10,453 nt of DNA, from NCBI GenBank assembly GCA_030460725.1, contig JAKECL010000028.1:1-10453 (forward strand), written 5' to 3'. The number at the start of each line of letters is the position of its first letter. Positions within the stretch are counted from its first letter, which is position 1. Of the stretch, positions 4,099 to 10,453 are shown piece after piece. The DNA comes from Propionibacterium sp. Its GTDB lineage: Bacteria; Actinomycetota; Actinomycetes; Actinomycetales; Actinomycetaceae. Made by a program: the position numbers and the translations under genes. Under the pieces are notes generated by a model. That model did not search any database. It saw only the letters and a list, made by a program, of their open reading frames with translations, and was not told the DNA's origin.

Positions 4099-6719
4099 CA
4101 CTCACCATCAGCGATTTCCCGCGATTCTTCGCCGGGGTCAACGATGGCCACCGGCCGTTCCCCTGGCAGATGCGCTTGGTCAGCACTGTCCATTCCGAAG
4201 GTAGGTGGCCTGCTGCAATCACCGCCCCGACCGGTTCCGGGAAGAGCGCCGTCGTTGAGGCCCACGTCTTCCTGACCGCCCTGGCTGCCGTCCACGCTGG
4301 ACCTCGACTGCCGCGACGCCTGTGCGTCGTGGTCGATCGACGGGCCCTGGTGGACTCTCAGGCGGACAGGGCCGCGCGAGTTCTGGACTGGCTCGAGTCA
4401 TCGTCCGATCCTCTGGCCACGGAGATGGCCGACGCCCTTCGCGGATTGACCTTCGGGGATGACTCACGGCCCATGGTCCTCGCCAACCTGCGTGGCGGGA
4501 TCGCCACAGACAGACGTTGGATCGACGATCCCAGCGCCTGCGCGGTAATCAGCGCCACCCCTGACATGTGGGGAAGCCGACTTCTCATGCACGGCTACGG
4601 AACCAGCAAGGGTGCCCGACCCCGTGATGCGGGTCTTCTGGGAGTGGATTCGGTCGTCGTCATTGACGAGGCACACCTGTCCAGGCAGCTCCTCGGCACG
4701 GCACGTTGGGTCGCCTCCTTCACCGACACGAGCGCCTCTGCGATCGGGGTGCCCGGGCTACAGGTGGTCGAGTCGTCCGCCACGGCGAGGGTCGATGACG
4801 GTGGCACCGCAATCGGGATCTCCGATGAGGATCTCAACGACCCCGGCCTGCACCCAAGGATGACGCGACCAAAGCCCGTTCGGCTCATTGAATCCCCCGA
4901 CTGGAATGGCAAGCGCGCAACGAGCAAGTACGTTGCCCAGCTCACTCAGGAAGCCCGGAGTCTCCGCGAGAGCACCGACGGCGGCACGATCGGATGCATC
5001 GTCAACAATGTGGACACCGCCCTGAAACTGGCGGACTCGCTTGGAGACAACTGTCCGTGCTGGGTGGGACCGATGCGTCCCATGGATCTCACCGCGATCA
5101 AGAGCGAACACCCAGAACTGTTCGGACTCCGGGCAGACGTCGGGAAACCGACATCTCCATACCTGGTCGCGACACAGACGGTCGAGGTTGGCATTGATGT
5201 CGACTTCTCAGGACTGCTCACCGAACTCGCCCCTGCCGACAGCCTCGCGCAGCGCTTCGGGCGAGTGAACAGAAAGGGATCACGAGAAGCCGGCCCCATC
5301 ACGGTTGTGGGGCCACGCGAACATGACATCAAGGATCAGTTGCCCTACTTGGCAGCAGATCTCCAAGCCGGCCGGTCCTGGTTGAGGGATCTCTCAGATC
5401 CGAACGACGCCAGTCCATGGCACATCATGTCCTGTCCTCCTGCTCCGAAGTCGCCGGAACGAGCGATCGTCAAGCTGCCTCACGTCGGCGACGTCATGCG
5501 CTGGGAGGCAACGTCCGACACGCCACTGGCCGAGGAGGAACTCGAACTCTGGATTCGGGACTCCCTGCGACCCGATCGCCTCCAAGCCGGGCTTGTCATG
5601 CGTGCGGCACTCCCGGTCGATGACGCCGTTGCGATTCCCCTGCTCGGCGCCACACGACCGGTCGACGATGAGGTCTTCCCCGTCAGCGTGGGTGTGCTCC
5701 GGGCTCTCGCGGACCGCATCTTGGTCGGCGATGAACCACATTCCAGAGCCTTTCTCTATCGTGAGGACGAGGTGAGCGCACTCTCTCGCTCCGACGACGA
5801 CTCCGTAGACATTCGCAATGGCGATGTCGTCATCATCGATACCGGTCATGCGGTGACACGCAAAGGCGTCGTCGTGCTCGACGCCACCAAGCCAGAGCCC
5901 GTCGCGACCGCCAATGGAGCGAAGGGAACACGCGTCATCATCGATGGCACGCCGGGAGAGCACTGGTTGACAGAACTATGCGGCCTGGGAGACGAAGAAG
6001 CCCAGGACGCGTTCACTCAAGCGGGGGAAACCGGCGTCATCACCCGGGGACCCGATCTGGGCGAGAACTCCGATCTGCCATGGATCGTGGTGAAACCGCA
6101 GGCTGTCGTGTCCGACGACGACTCCATCCGACAGGAATGGACATCATCGGAGCACCTGGTCACCCTTGATGCGCATCAGGACGGGGTGGCACGGTGTGCC
6201 GAGTCCCTCGCCGCCCGGATTGACTTGGATTCTGCGATCAGCCGGCTTCTGTATCAGGCCGGAGTTCACCACGACGACGGAAAGGCAGACCCAAGGTTCC
6301 AGAAGCATCGGCTCAATGCACCCGATGGCACGCTGCTGGCGAAGAGCCCGGCACGCAGTGCGCAGTGGACCTCTCGTCGCAAATGGGCCGGGGGACTGCC
6401 TCAGGGCTGGCGTCATGAGTTGCGTTCGGTAGCCGTCGCCTGGCCAGCGATCGAAGCCGCCTCCGACCCTGAGCTTGTCGCACGGTTGATCGGCACCAGC
6501 CATGGTCATGGCCGCGTGCTCCCGCAACTCAACGCGGAATCACTCACCGGAGAGAACGACGATCGAGAACTCAAGGACAGGGCCAGGGAGCTGTTCGTCA
6601 GCGGGGAGTGGTGCTCACTCATGAGTCGGACCAGCCGGCGTCTCGGCGCCTGGACATGCTGTTACCTCGAAGCCGTTCTGCGCGCTGCGGATTGCCGCGT
6701 CTCCAAGGAGGGATCATGA
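4095..6719 (+). CDS. cas3: Cas3 helicase-nuclease with C-terminal HD domain
   Basis: Encodes 874 aa. The ATGA start overlaps the csb2 stop, with GGAGG (4086-4090) just upstream. Superfamily 2 helicase motifs are all visible: a Q-like FPWQMRL (22-28), Walker A APTGSGKS (44-51), DEAH box (191-194), SSAT motif III (about 226-230), the VATQTVEVGIDVD stretch (about 357-370) and motif VI QRFGRVNRKG (386-395). The HD nuclease comes last: HHDDGK (725-730), RHE (773-775) and SHGHG (802-806) supply the metal ligands. An HD domain at the C-terminus, opposite to most Cas3 proteins, is characteristic of type I-G. It is recruited to fully paired R-loops and degrades the target. No key residue is missing, so interference should be active. 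The 4-nt overlaps on both sides indicate coupled translation. Confidence 0.95.
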   Translation: MTLTISDFPRFFAGVNDGHRPFPWQMRLVSTVHSEGRWPAAITAPTGSGKSAVVEAHVFLTALAAVHAGPRLPRRLCVVVDRRALVDSQADRAARVLDWLESSSDPLATEMADALRGLTFGDDSRPMVLANLRGGIATDRRWIDDPSACAVISATPDMWGSRLLMHGYGTSKGARPRDAGLLGVDSVVVIDEAHLSRQLLGTARWVASFTDTSASAIGVPGLQVVESSATARVDDGGTAIGISDEDLNDPGLHPRMTRPKPVRLIESPDWNGKRATSKYVAQLTQEARSLRESTDGGTIGCIVNNVDTALKLADSLGDNCPCWVGPMRPMDLTAIKSEHPELFGLRADVGKPTSPYLVATQTVEVGIDVDFSGLLTELAPADSLAQRFGRVNRKGSREAGPITVVGPREHDIKDQLPYLAADLQAGRSWLRDLSDPNDASPWHIMSCPPAPKSPERAIVKLPHVGDVMRWEATSDTPLAEEELELWIRDSLRPDRLQAGLVMRAALPVDDAVAIPLLGATRPVDDEVFPVSVGVLRALADRILVGDEPHSRAFLYREDEVSALSRSDDDSVDIRNGDVVIIDTGHAVTRKGVVVLDATKPEPVATANGAKGTRVIIDGTPGEHWLTELCGLGDEEAQDAFTQAGETGVITRGPDLGENSDLPWIVVKPQAVVSDDDSIRQEWTSSEHLVTLDAHQDGVARCAESLAARIDLDSAISRLLYQAGVHHDDGKADPRFQKHRLNAPDGTLLAKSPARSAQWTSRRKWAGGLPQGWRHELRSVAVAWPAIEAASDPELVARLIGTSHGHGRVLPQLNAESLTGENDDRELKDRARELFVSGEWCSLMSRTSRRLGAWTCCYLEAVLRAADCRVSKEGS

Positions 6720-7729
6720 ACATCATGCTCGCCGGGGGCCTCAACAGTGCTCTCACTCATTTCGCTCTCGTCGGTCTCGCAGGAATCCTCGAGGAGGCCG
6801 ATTGTCAACGGGTGAGACTTGGCTGGACGGACGAGGCGAGCGCCCAGCCCATACTCACCTGGGAAGGCGATGAGGCGTCCGTGATCGTCCAAGCGCATGC
6901 CTCCCGCCACGCGCAGGGTGACTCGTGGGTTCAGGCCAAGGGCCCGAATGGCAAGACGGGACTGTTCAGCCCACGGATCAAGCCTCCCGAGACGTCTTCC
7001 GGATGGAGTGCGCTGGAGGACCAGCGCGAGAAGGCTCTGACTTCGGAACTGACCGAGCTGGACCTCTTGATGATCACCAACCTCGGTGAGCCTGGATACT
7101 GGGTCATCGCAAACAAGGAGAACCAGCCGGACCGTGCAGCATCTCGTTGGGAGATGAAGACGCGGAATCGAGGCGAGGAGTTCGTCGGAAACCGCCTCGC
7201 TCCACTCGCGGAGGTCGTCGCCAACCGATCGACGACATCGATACAGGACGGCCTGACCGGCAAGACGGTGACTGACACCGCCGGAAAAGGACAACCCGAC
7301 TCCAGAACGTCGACCGGTCTGACGCCTCCGGGACCAGCGGACGATGCACTCGCCTGGTGCGGTCTCTGGGGGATCAGTGGATTCACAGTGGTACCCGCTG
7401 TCAGCAGGGTCAGCGCCACTGCGGGAGCCTCCCCGCTCCGGGCGCTCCACACGAAGAACGCCCTGATCCCGATTGCCGATCACATGCTGTCGTTCACGGC
7501 ATGGCGAGCCCTCATGGCGGAGAGTTCCGTCAATGAACTGACCTCTGCGGATGACGAGCGGCGGCAGGCCGCCGCGAATCAGCTGTCCCACAGGGGGATC
7601 GCCGGGGCCTGTCAGTTCCGAGTCCGTAAGGGGGGGAGTTCCAGCGCGCCAGAACGCATGATTCTCGGCGGGGAGTTTCATCCACTGGAATACTTTCCCC
7701 ATGGACACCCAGGAGATAATTCCGATTAG
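6716..7729 (+). CDS. csb3: Csb3 (Balac_1303-like), probable Cas8-type subunit
   Basis: Encodes 337 aa. The ATG at 6716 overlaps the cas3 stop as ATGA and has a strong AAGGAGGG (6705-6712). The N-terminus GGLNSALTHFALVGLAGILEE resembles the start of the Csb3/Csx17 group (GG-x-NA-x-x-HLALYGLAAIL). The protein is about half the length of usual Csx17 proteins, which fits Csb3 of the Bifidobacterium-type I-G loci, where it also sits between cas3 and cas4-cas1. By position it should be the large, PAM-sensing subunit of Cascade. A Ser/Thr/Gly/Pro-rich stretch (about 190-215) is probably a flexible linker. The last 29 nt overlap cas4-cas1 in another frame. Family assignment is from memory of motif and context; the Cas8 function is inferred. 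Confidence 0.78.
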   Translation: MNIMLAGGLNSALTHFALVGLAGILEEADCQRVRLGWTDEASAQPILTWEGDEASVIVQAHASRHAQGDSWVQAKGPNGKTGLFSPRIKPPETSSGWSALEDQREKALTSELTELDLLMITNLGEPGYWVIANKENQPDRAASRWEMKTRNRGEEFVGNRLAPLAEVVANRSTTSIQDGLTGKTVTDTAGKGQPDSRTSTGLTPPGPADDALAWCGLWGISGFTVVPAVSRVSATAGASPLRALHTKNALIPIADHMLSFTAWRALMAESSVNELTSADDERRQAAANQLSHRGIAGACQFRVRKGGSSSAPERMILGGEFHPLEYFPHGHPGDNSD

Positions 7730-9305
7730 TCTGATCTCGCACACCGTGTTCTGCCAACGCAGGGCATGGTTGGAGGCACAGGGAGAGGAGGTCGACAGTT
7801 TCGCAATATCCGCCGGGACGATGGCCCACAAACGCGTTGACGATGCGTCGGAGTCTCGCCCCGGCACGGAACGGGCGATGCTCATACACAGCGATAAACT
7901 CGGTCTGACCGGCCGTTGCGATGTTGTTCAGTGCGACGACGAGGGCTGCCTCGACGTGATCGAGTACAAGTCGACTCCTGTCAGGAGACGCGCAGAGATC
8001 ACCGAGCCACAGCGGATTCAGGTGATCGCTCAGGCAATGTGTCTCGAAGAGATGGGATACAAAGTCTCCGAGACTGGCGTGTACTTCACGAACCACCACA
8101 AACAGATCCCCGTCGACCTTGACGACGCTTCCCGCAGTGAGTGTCGCGCGTGGGTCGATCGCACCAGGCAGCTGATCCAGGCTGACCGCGCTCCAGAACC
8201 ATTGCTGGATGACCCGAGGTGCGTCGGCTGCTCGCACGCGACCGTGTGCCTTCCGGACGAGAATCGCTTCGCAGATGGACAGCCTGCTCGGAGCATCTCA
8301 GTGTCAGATCCAGACGGGTCCATCCTGCACATCACGGTCCCCGGAGCTCGTGCAGCGCTCCGGCAGGGTCGCGTCAAGGTGTCGAGGTCTGGCGAGGAAC
8401 TGGCCAGTCTGCCCCTGGAGAAGGTCTGCGGGATTGTTGTCCACGGCAATGGCGACCTGTCGAGTGCACTGATCCGAGAAATGCTGTGGCGCCGCTTGAC
8501 GGTGGTCTGGTGCAGCAGCCGCGGACGGGTCGTCGGCTGGGCCTCGAGCGCCGACTCGCCCAATGGCCAGGCCCGAGTGCACCAGCATGTGATGTCTGAA
8601 CTGGGATGTCTTCCAGTGGCTCAGCAGATGATCCGAGCGAAGATTGGAAACCAGGCGACGCTCATCCGCCGCAACGGGAATCAAGTTGACCAGGTCGCTG
8701 ATATGCGCGACCTCGCCCGAGCTGCAACGTCAACGGTCTCTCTGCCGGAGCTCTTCGCGCTGGAGGGCAGGGCTGCACAGATCTACTTCTCGGCGTTCCC
8801 CTCCATGTTCAAGAGTGACGAGGGGCAGGAGTTCTTGGCCATGTGGCCAGGTCGGCATGGACGCGGCGCCACGGACCCTCTGAATGCGGCACTCAATTTC
8901 ACCTACAGCCTGCTCCTCTCGGACTGCATTAGGGCGCTCGTGGCGTGCGGCCTGGATCCCCATGCGGGCTTCCTCCACTCTTCGAGCAGAAACAAGCCCG
9001 CACTCGCCCTCGACCTGATGGAGGAGTTCCGCGCTCCGATCGCGGACTCCGTGGTGGTCACTTGCATCAACACCGGCGTTCTCAAGTCGGTCATGTTCTC
9101 CCATACCCTTGGAGACTCCCGGCTGACCGCGCAAGGGAGGACGGCGCTCGTCTCCGCGTATGAGCGAAGAGTCACAACCGAAATATCTCATCCGACGTTC
9201 GGCTACACGGTTTCCTGGCGGCGATCGATCGAGGTCCAGGCCCGGATACTCCTCGGCGTCGTCGACGGCACCAGAGATGAGTACAAGGGGATGACGATCC
9301 GGTGA
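7701..9305 (+). CDS. cas4-cas1: Cas4-Cas1 fusion, adaptation integrase
   Basis: Encodes 534 aa. The ATG at 7701 lies inside csb3. The ribosome site is poor, so translation probably depends on coupling, and the start is the least certain in the operon. Cas4 part (about 1-195): RecB-type nuclease residues H43, D74 (GRCD), E88 and K90 (EYK), Q104/Q107, and four Cys for an iron-sulfur cluster (C18, C174, C177, C183). Cas1 part (about 200-534): catalytic E355 (LEGRAAQIYF), H426 (GFLH) and D438/E441 (DLMEEFR). The fusion is typical of type I-G. Cas4 trims prespacers and selects the PAM end, and Cas1 with Cas2 integrates them beside the leader. All expected catalytic residues are present. Confidence 0.95.
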   Translation: MDTQEIIPISLISHTVFCQRRAWLEAQGEEVDSFAISAGTMAHKRVDDASESRPGTERAMLIHSDKLGLTGRCDVVQCDDEGCLDVIEYKSTPVRRRAEITEPQRIQVIAQAMCLEEMGYKVSETGVYFTNHHKQIPVDLDDASRSECRAWVDRTRQLIQADRAPEPLLDDPRCVGCSHATVCLPDENRFADGQPARSISVSDPDGSILHITVPGARAALRQGRVKVSRSGEELASLPLEKVCGIVVHGNGDLSSALIREMLWRRLTVVWCSSRGRVVGWASSADSPNGQARVHQHVMSELGCLPVAQQMIRAKIGNQATLIRRNGNQVDQVADMRDLARAATSTVSLPELFALEGRAAQIYFSAFPSMFKSDEGQEFLAMWPGRHGRGATDPLNAALNFTYSLLLSDCIRALVACGLDPHAGFLHSSSRNKPALALDLMEEFRAPIADSVVVTCINTGVLKSVMFSHTLGDSRLTAQGRTALVSAYERRVTTEISHPTFGYTVSWRRSIEVQARILLGVVDGTRDEYKGMTIR

Positions 9306-9601
9306 GGCAGGACAGTCATCGGTTTCTCATCGCCTACGACGTCCCGGATGACAAGCGCCGCAGTCACATCGCAGTGACACTCAAGCGATTCGGACTTCGA
9401 GTCCAGTACAGCGTGTTCATGGTCGACTGTTCGCCCAGCCATGTGCTCACCTTGCAGCGCGAGCTCGAAGAGATCATGAATCGGGACGAGGACTCGGTGC
9501 TGGTGAGCGACCTTGGTCTGTCGAAGACTGCGGACGACCGGGCGGTGACATGGCTGGGGCACTCTCGCTACATCGTCGGTAACGGAACGATGATCATCTG
9601 A
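9302..9601 (+). CDS. cas2: Cas2, adaptation complex subunit
   Basis: Encodes 99 aa from a GTG that overlaps the cas4-cas1 stop (GTGA). AAGGGG (9285-9290) lies 11 nt upstream. The ferredoxin-like Cas2 fold is clear from FLIAYDVPDDKRR near the N-terminus, with the conserved Asp of strand 1, and from LKRFGLRVQYSVFMVD, the standard Cas2 strand 2. It dimerises and bridges two Cas1 dimers in the integrase. It is the last gene of the operon; the leader starts right after its stop. Confidence 0.96.
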   Translation: MRQDSHRFLIAYDVPDDKRRSHIAVTLKRFGLRVQYSVFMVDCSPSHVLTLQRELEEIMNRDEDSVLVSDLGLSKTADDRAVTWLGHSRYIVGNGTMII

Positions 9602-9609
9602 ACGGGTCG

Positions 9610-9651
9610 GCGAGCGGTCCGACGCCACGCGAAACCACGGGGACCGCTCGC
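9610..9651 (+). terminator. Strong hairpin after cas2, terminator-like
   Basis: GCGAGCGGTCC (9610-9620) pairs perfectly over 11 bp with GGACCGCTCGC (9641-9651) around a 20-nt loop. It lies 8 nt after the cas2 stop. The following GTTTCCCCTT is a poor T-run, so termination may be partial or Rho-dependent. It would also separate cas transcription from array transcription or stabilise the mRNA 3' end. Confidence 0.5.
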
Positions 9652-9702
9652 GATGCCGTTTCCCCTTGTCAATGCAGTCCTGTCACTGGTTCTGGCGTCT
9701 AC

Positions 9703-9731
9703 TCCTGACGATCGAGCGGAGTGAGTAGGAT
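9703..9731 (+). promoter_or_regulatory. Possible array promoter
   Basis: TAGGAT (9726-9731) is a good actinobacterial -10 and resembles the TAGGGT used upstream of the cas operon. The -35 is weak: TCCTGA (9703-9708) gives 17-nt spacing. The start near 9738 would lie about 50 nt before repeat 1. Confidence 0.4.
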
Positions 9732-9788
9732 GATGTCTCGCGGGAGACCGGTGGCGAACCTTGTCAGACGCCTCTCTGCGAGGCCGCT

Positions 9789-10404
9789 GTCGCTCCTCTT
9801 TCCAGAGGAGCCCTTCGTTGAGGCAAGCCGGACAAGTCGGCTAGCTGGCCGTGGCGCACCGGTCGCTCCTCTTTCCAGAGGAGCCCTTCGTTGAGGCTGC
9901 TGCGGTGGTGGCCCTCACGCGCAGGGCCACATACGTCGCTCCTCTTTCCAGAGGAGCCCTTCGTTGAGGCGCCGAGGAACTCGCTGCCGTTGATGGCCGC
10001 GATGGCCAGTCGCTCCTCTTTCCAGAGGAGCCCTTCGTTGAGGCCGCGTATAGTGGTCACCATGGAGGACTAGGCGCTAGTCGCTCCTCTTTCCAGAGGA
10101 GCCCTTCGTTGAGGCCCTTAATTGTTGACCACTTGTCGACATAAGCCCCAAAGTCGCTCCTCTTTCCAGAGGAGCCCTTCGTTGAGGCTCGGATTGTCCG
10201 AGCGGGGCGCGGACGATCATCTTGTCGCTCCTCTTTCCAGAGGAGCCCTTCGTTGAGGCTCCCGCACGCTGCGGGCCTGGATCACCGACCGGAAGGTCGC
10301 TCCTCTTTCCAGAGGAGCCCTTCGTTGAGGCTGATGCTGTGCTCAAGGTGACACCCGACCCGACCCCCGTCGCTCCTCTTTCCCGCGGCGCCCATCGTTG
10401 AGGC
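9789..10404 (+). CRISPR. CRISPR array, nine repeats and eight spacers
   Basis: Repeats are 36 nt and start at 9789, 9862, 9935, 10009, 10080, 10153, 10224, 10296 and 10369. The first eight are identical. Spacers are 37, 37, 38, 35, 37, 35, 36 and 37 nt. Each repeat contains a 7-bp stem, GCTCCTC (nt 4-10) with GAGGAGC (nt 17-23) and a 6-nt loop, followed by CCTTC and GTTGAGGC, the presumed 8-nt crRNA 5' handle. The repeat is on the cas strand, and the leader lies at 9602-9788. The last repeat differs at four positions. The origin of the spacers cannot be told without a database search; I see no match to other parts of the window. Confidence 0.98.
10369..10404 (+). repeat. Degenerate terminal repeat
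   Basis: Relative to the other repeats it carries A16C, A18C, A21C and T26A. Changes 18 and 21 break two pairs of the 7-bp stem. The 8-nt handle is intact. This is the usual decay at the trailer end and fixes array polarity. Three of four changes being A to C is a curiosity. Confidence 0.9.
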
Positions 10405-10453
10405 GTTCTCCGCCGCATCCATGCGGGTGGGGGCTGACTCTTAAAAACAACTG
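10405..10453. other. Array trailer
   Basis: The sequence after the last repeat. No further repeat, gene or clear terminator is visible before the window ends. Confidence 0.5.

Larger units (their letters stand above)
9602..9788. promoter_or_regulatory. CRISPR leader
   Basis: These 187 nt lie between the cas2 stop and the first perfect repeat, and decay of the last repeat at the far end shows that this is the leader side. The first half holds the long hairpin at 9610-9651; the second half holds a possible array promoter (9703-9731). No gene is visible. Confidence 0.8.

Noticed and set aside
6608..6715. N-terminal extension of csb3 into cas3
   Set aside because: The ATGA overlap at 6716 with a strong ribosome site and the family-like N-terminus fix the start.
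6662..7885. 407-residue minus-strand ORF
   Set aside because: It is a shadow of csb3 and the start of cas4-cas1 in GC-rich DNA; its composition is Arg/Ser-rich with no recognisable domain.
9764..10418. Two minus-strand ORFs across the array with repeated KGSSGKRSD-like peptides
   Set aside because: The peptide repeats are translations of the CRISPR repeat; they are not genes.

Overview
The window is a GC-rich actinobacterial sequence carrying a complete type I-G (formerly I-U) CRISPR-Cas locus on the + strand. The gene order csb1 - csb2 - cas3 - csb3 - cas4-cas1 fusion - cas2 - array, with a short Csb3 (Balac_1303-like) in place of a long Csx17, resembles the Bifidobacterium-type arrangement. 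High GC, GTG/TTG starts and TAGGNT-type -10 elements fit Actinomycetota. The genus cannot be fixed from the sequence.

Layout. 1-175: promoter and a likely operator. 176-655: helix-turn-helix protein of antitoxin type. 656-891: a non-coding control region holding an orphan CRISPR half-repeat (704-719), a spacer-like sequence (from 720), a second copy of the start of that spacer (793-809) and a promoter (815-843). 892-1149: small HicA/YcfA-like protein. 1150-1300: intergenic with one hairpin. 1301-9601: six cas genes in one tightly coupled operon; the gap or overlap at each junction is +2, -4, -4, -29 and -4 nt. 9602-9788: leader with an 11-bp hairpin. 9789-10404: array of nine 36-nt repeats and eight spacers of 35-38 nt; the last repeat is degenerate, so the leader end faces cas2.

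How it may work. Csb1 (Cas7), Csb2 (Cas5-Cas6) and Csb3 (Cas8-like) would form Cascade, Cas3 carries a helicase and a C-terminal HD nuclease, and Cas4-Cas1 with Cas2 acquires spacers.

Most notable signal. Upstream of the operon lies what looks like a crRNA-like guide. The last 16 nt of the CRISPR repeat, including the presumed 8-nt crRNA handle, are followed directly by 17 nt that match a site just upstream of the -35 of the next promoter at 15 of 17 positions. The two mismatches fall exactly at spacer positions 6 and 12, the positions that are flipped out in type I R-loops, and pairing ends at position 18. This is the pattern expected of a guide that lets Cascade bind and repress a promoter without triggering Cas3. 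The repressed promoter drives a HicA-like toxin candidate followed by the cas operon, and an antitoxin-like HTH gene lies upstream. I infer a Cas-controlled toxin guard and/or cas autoregulation circuit in a type I-G system. CreTA and CreR are the known precedents. A proteinaceous toxin-antitoxin pair wrapped around the guide is not a form I know.
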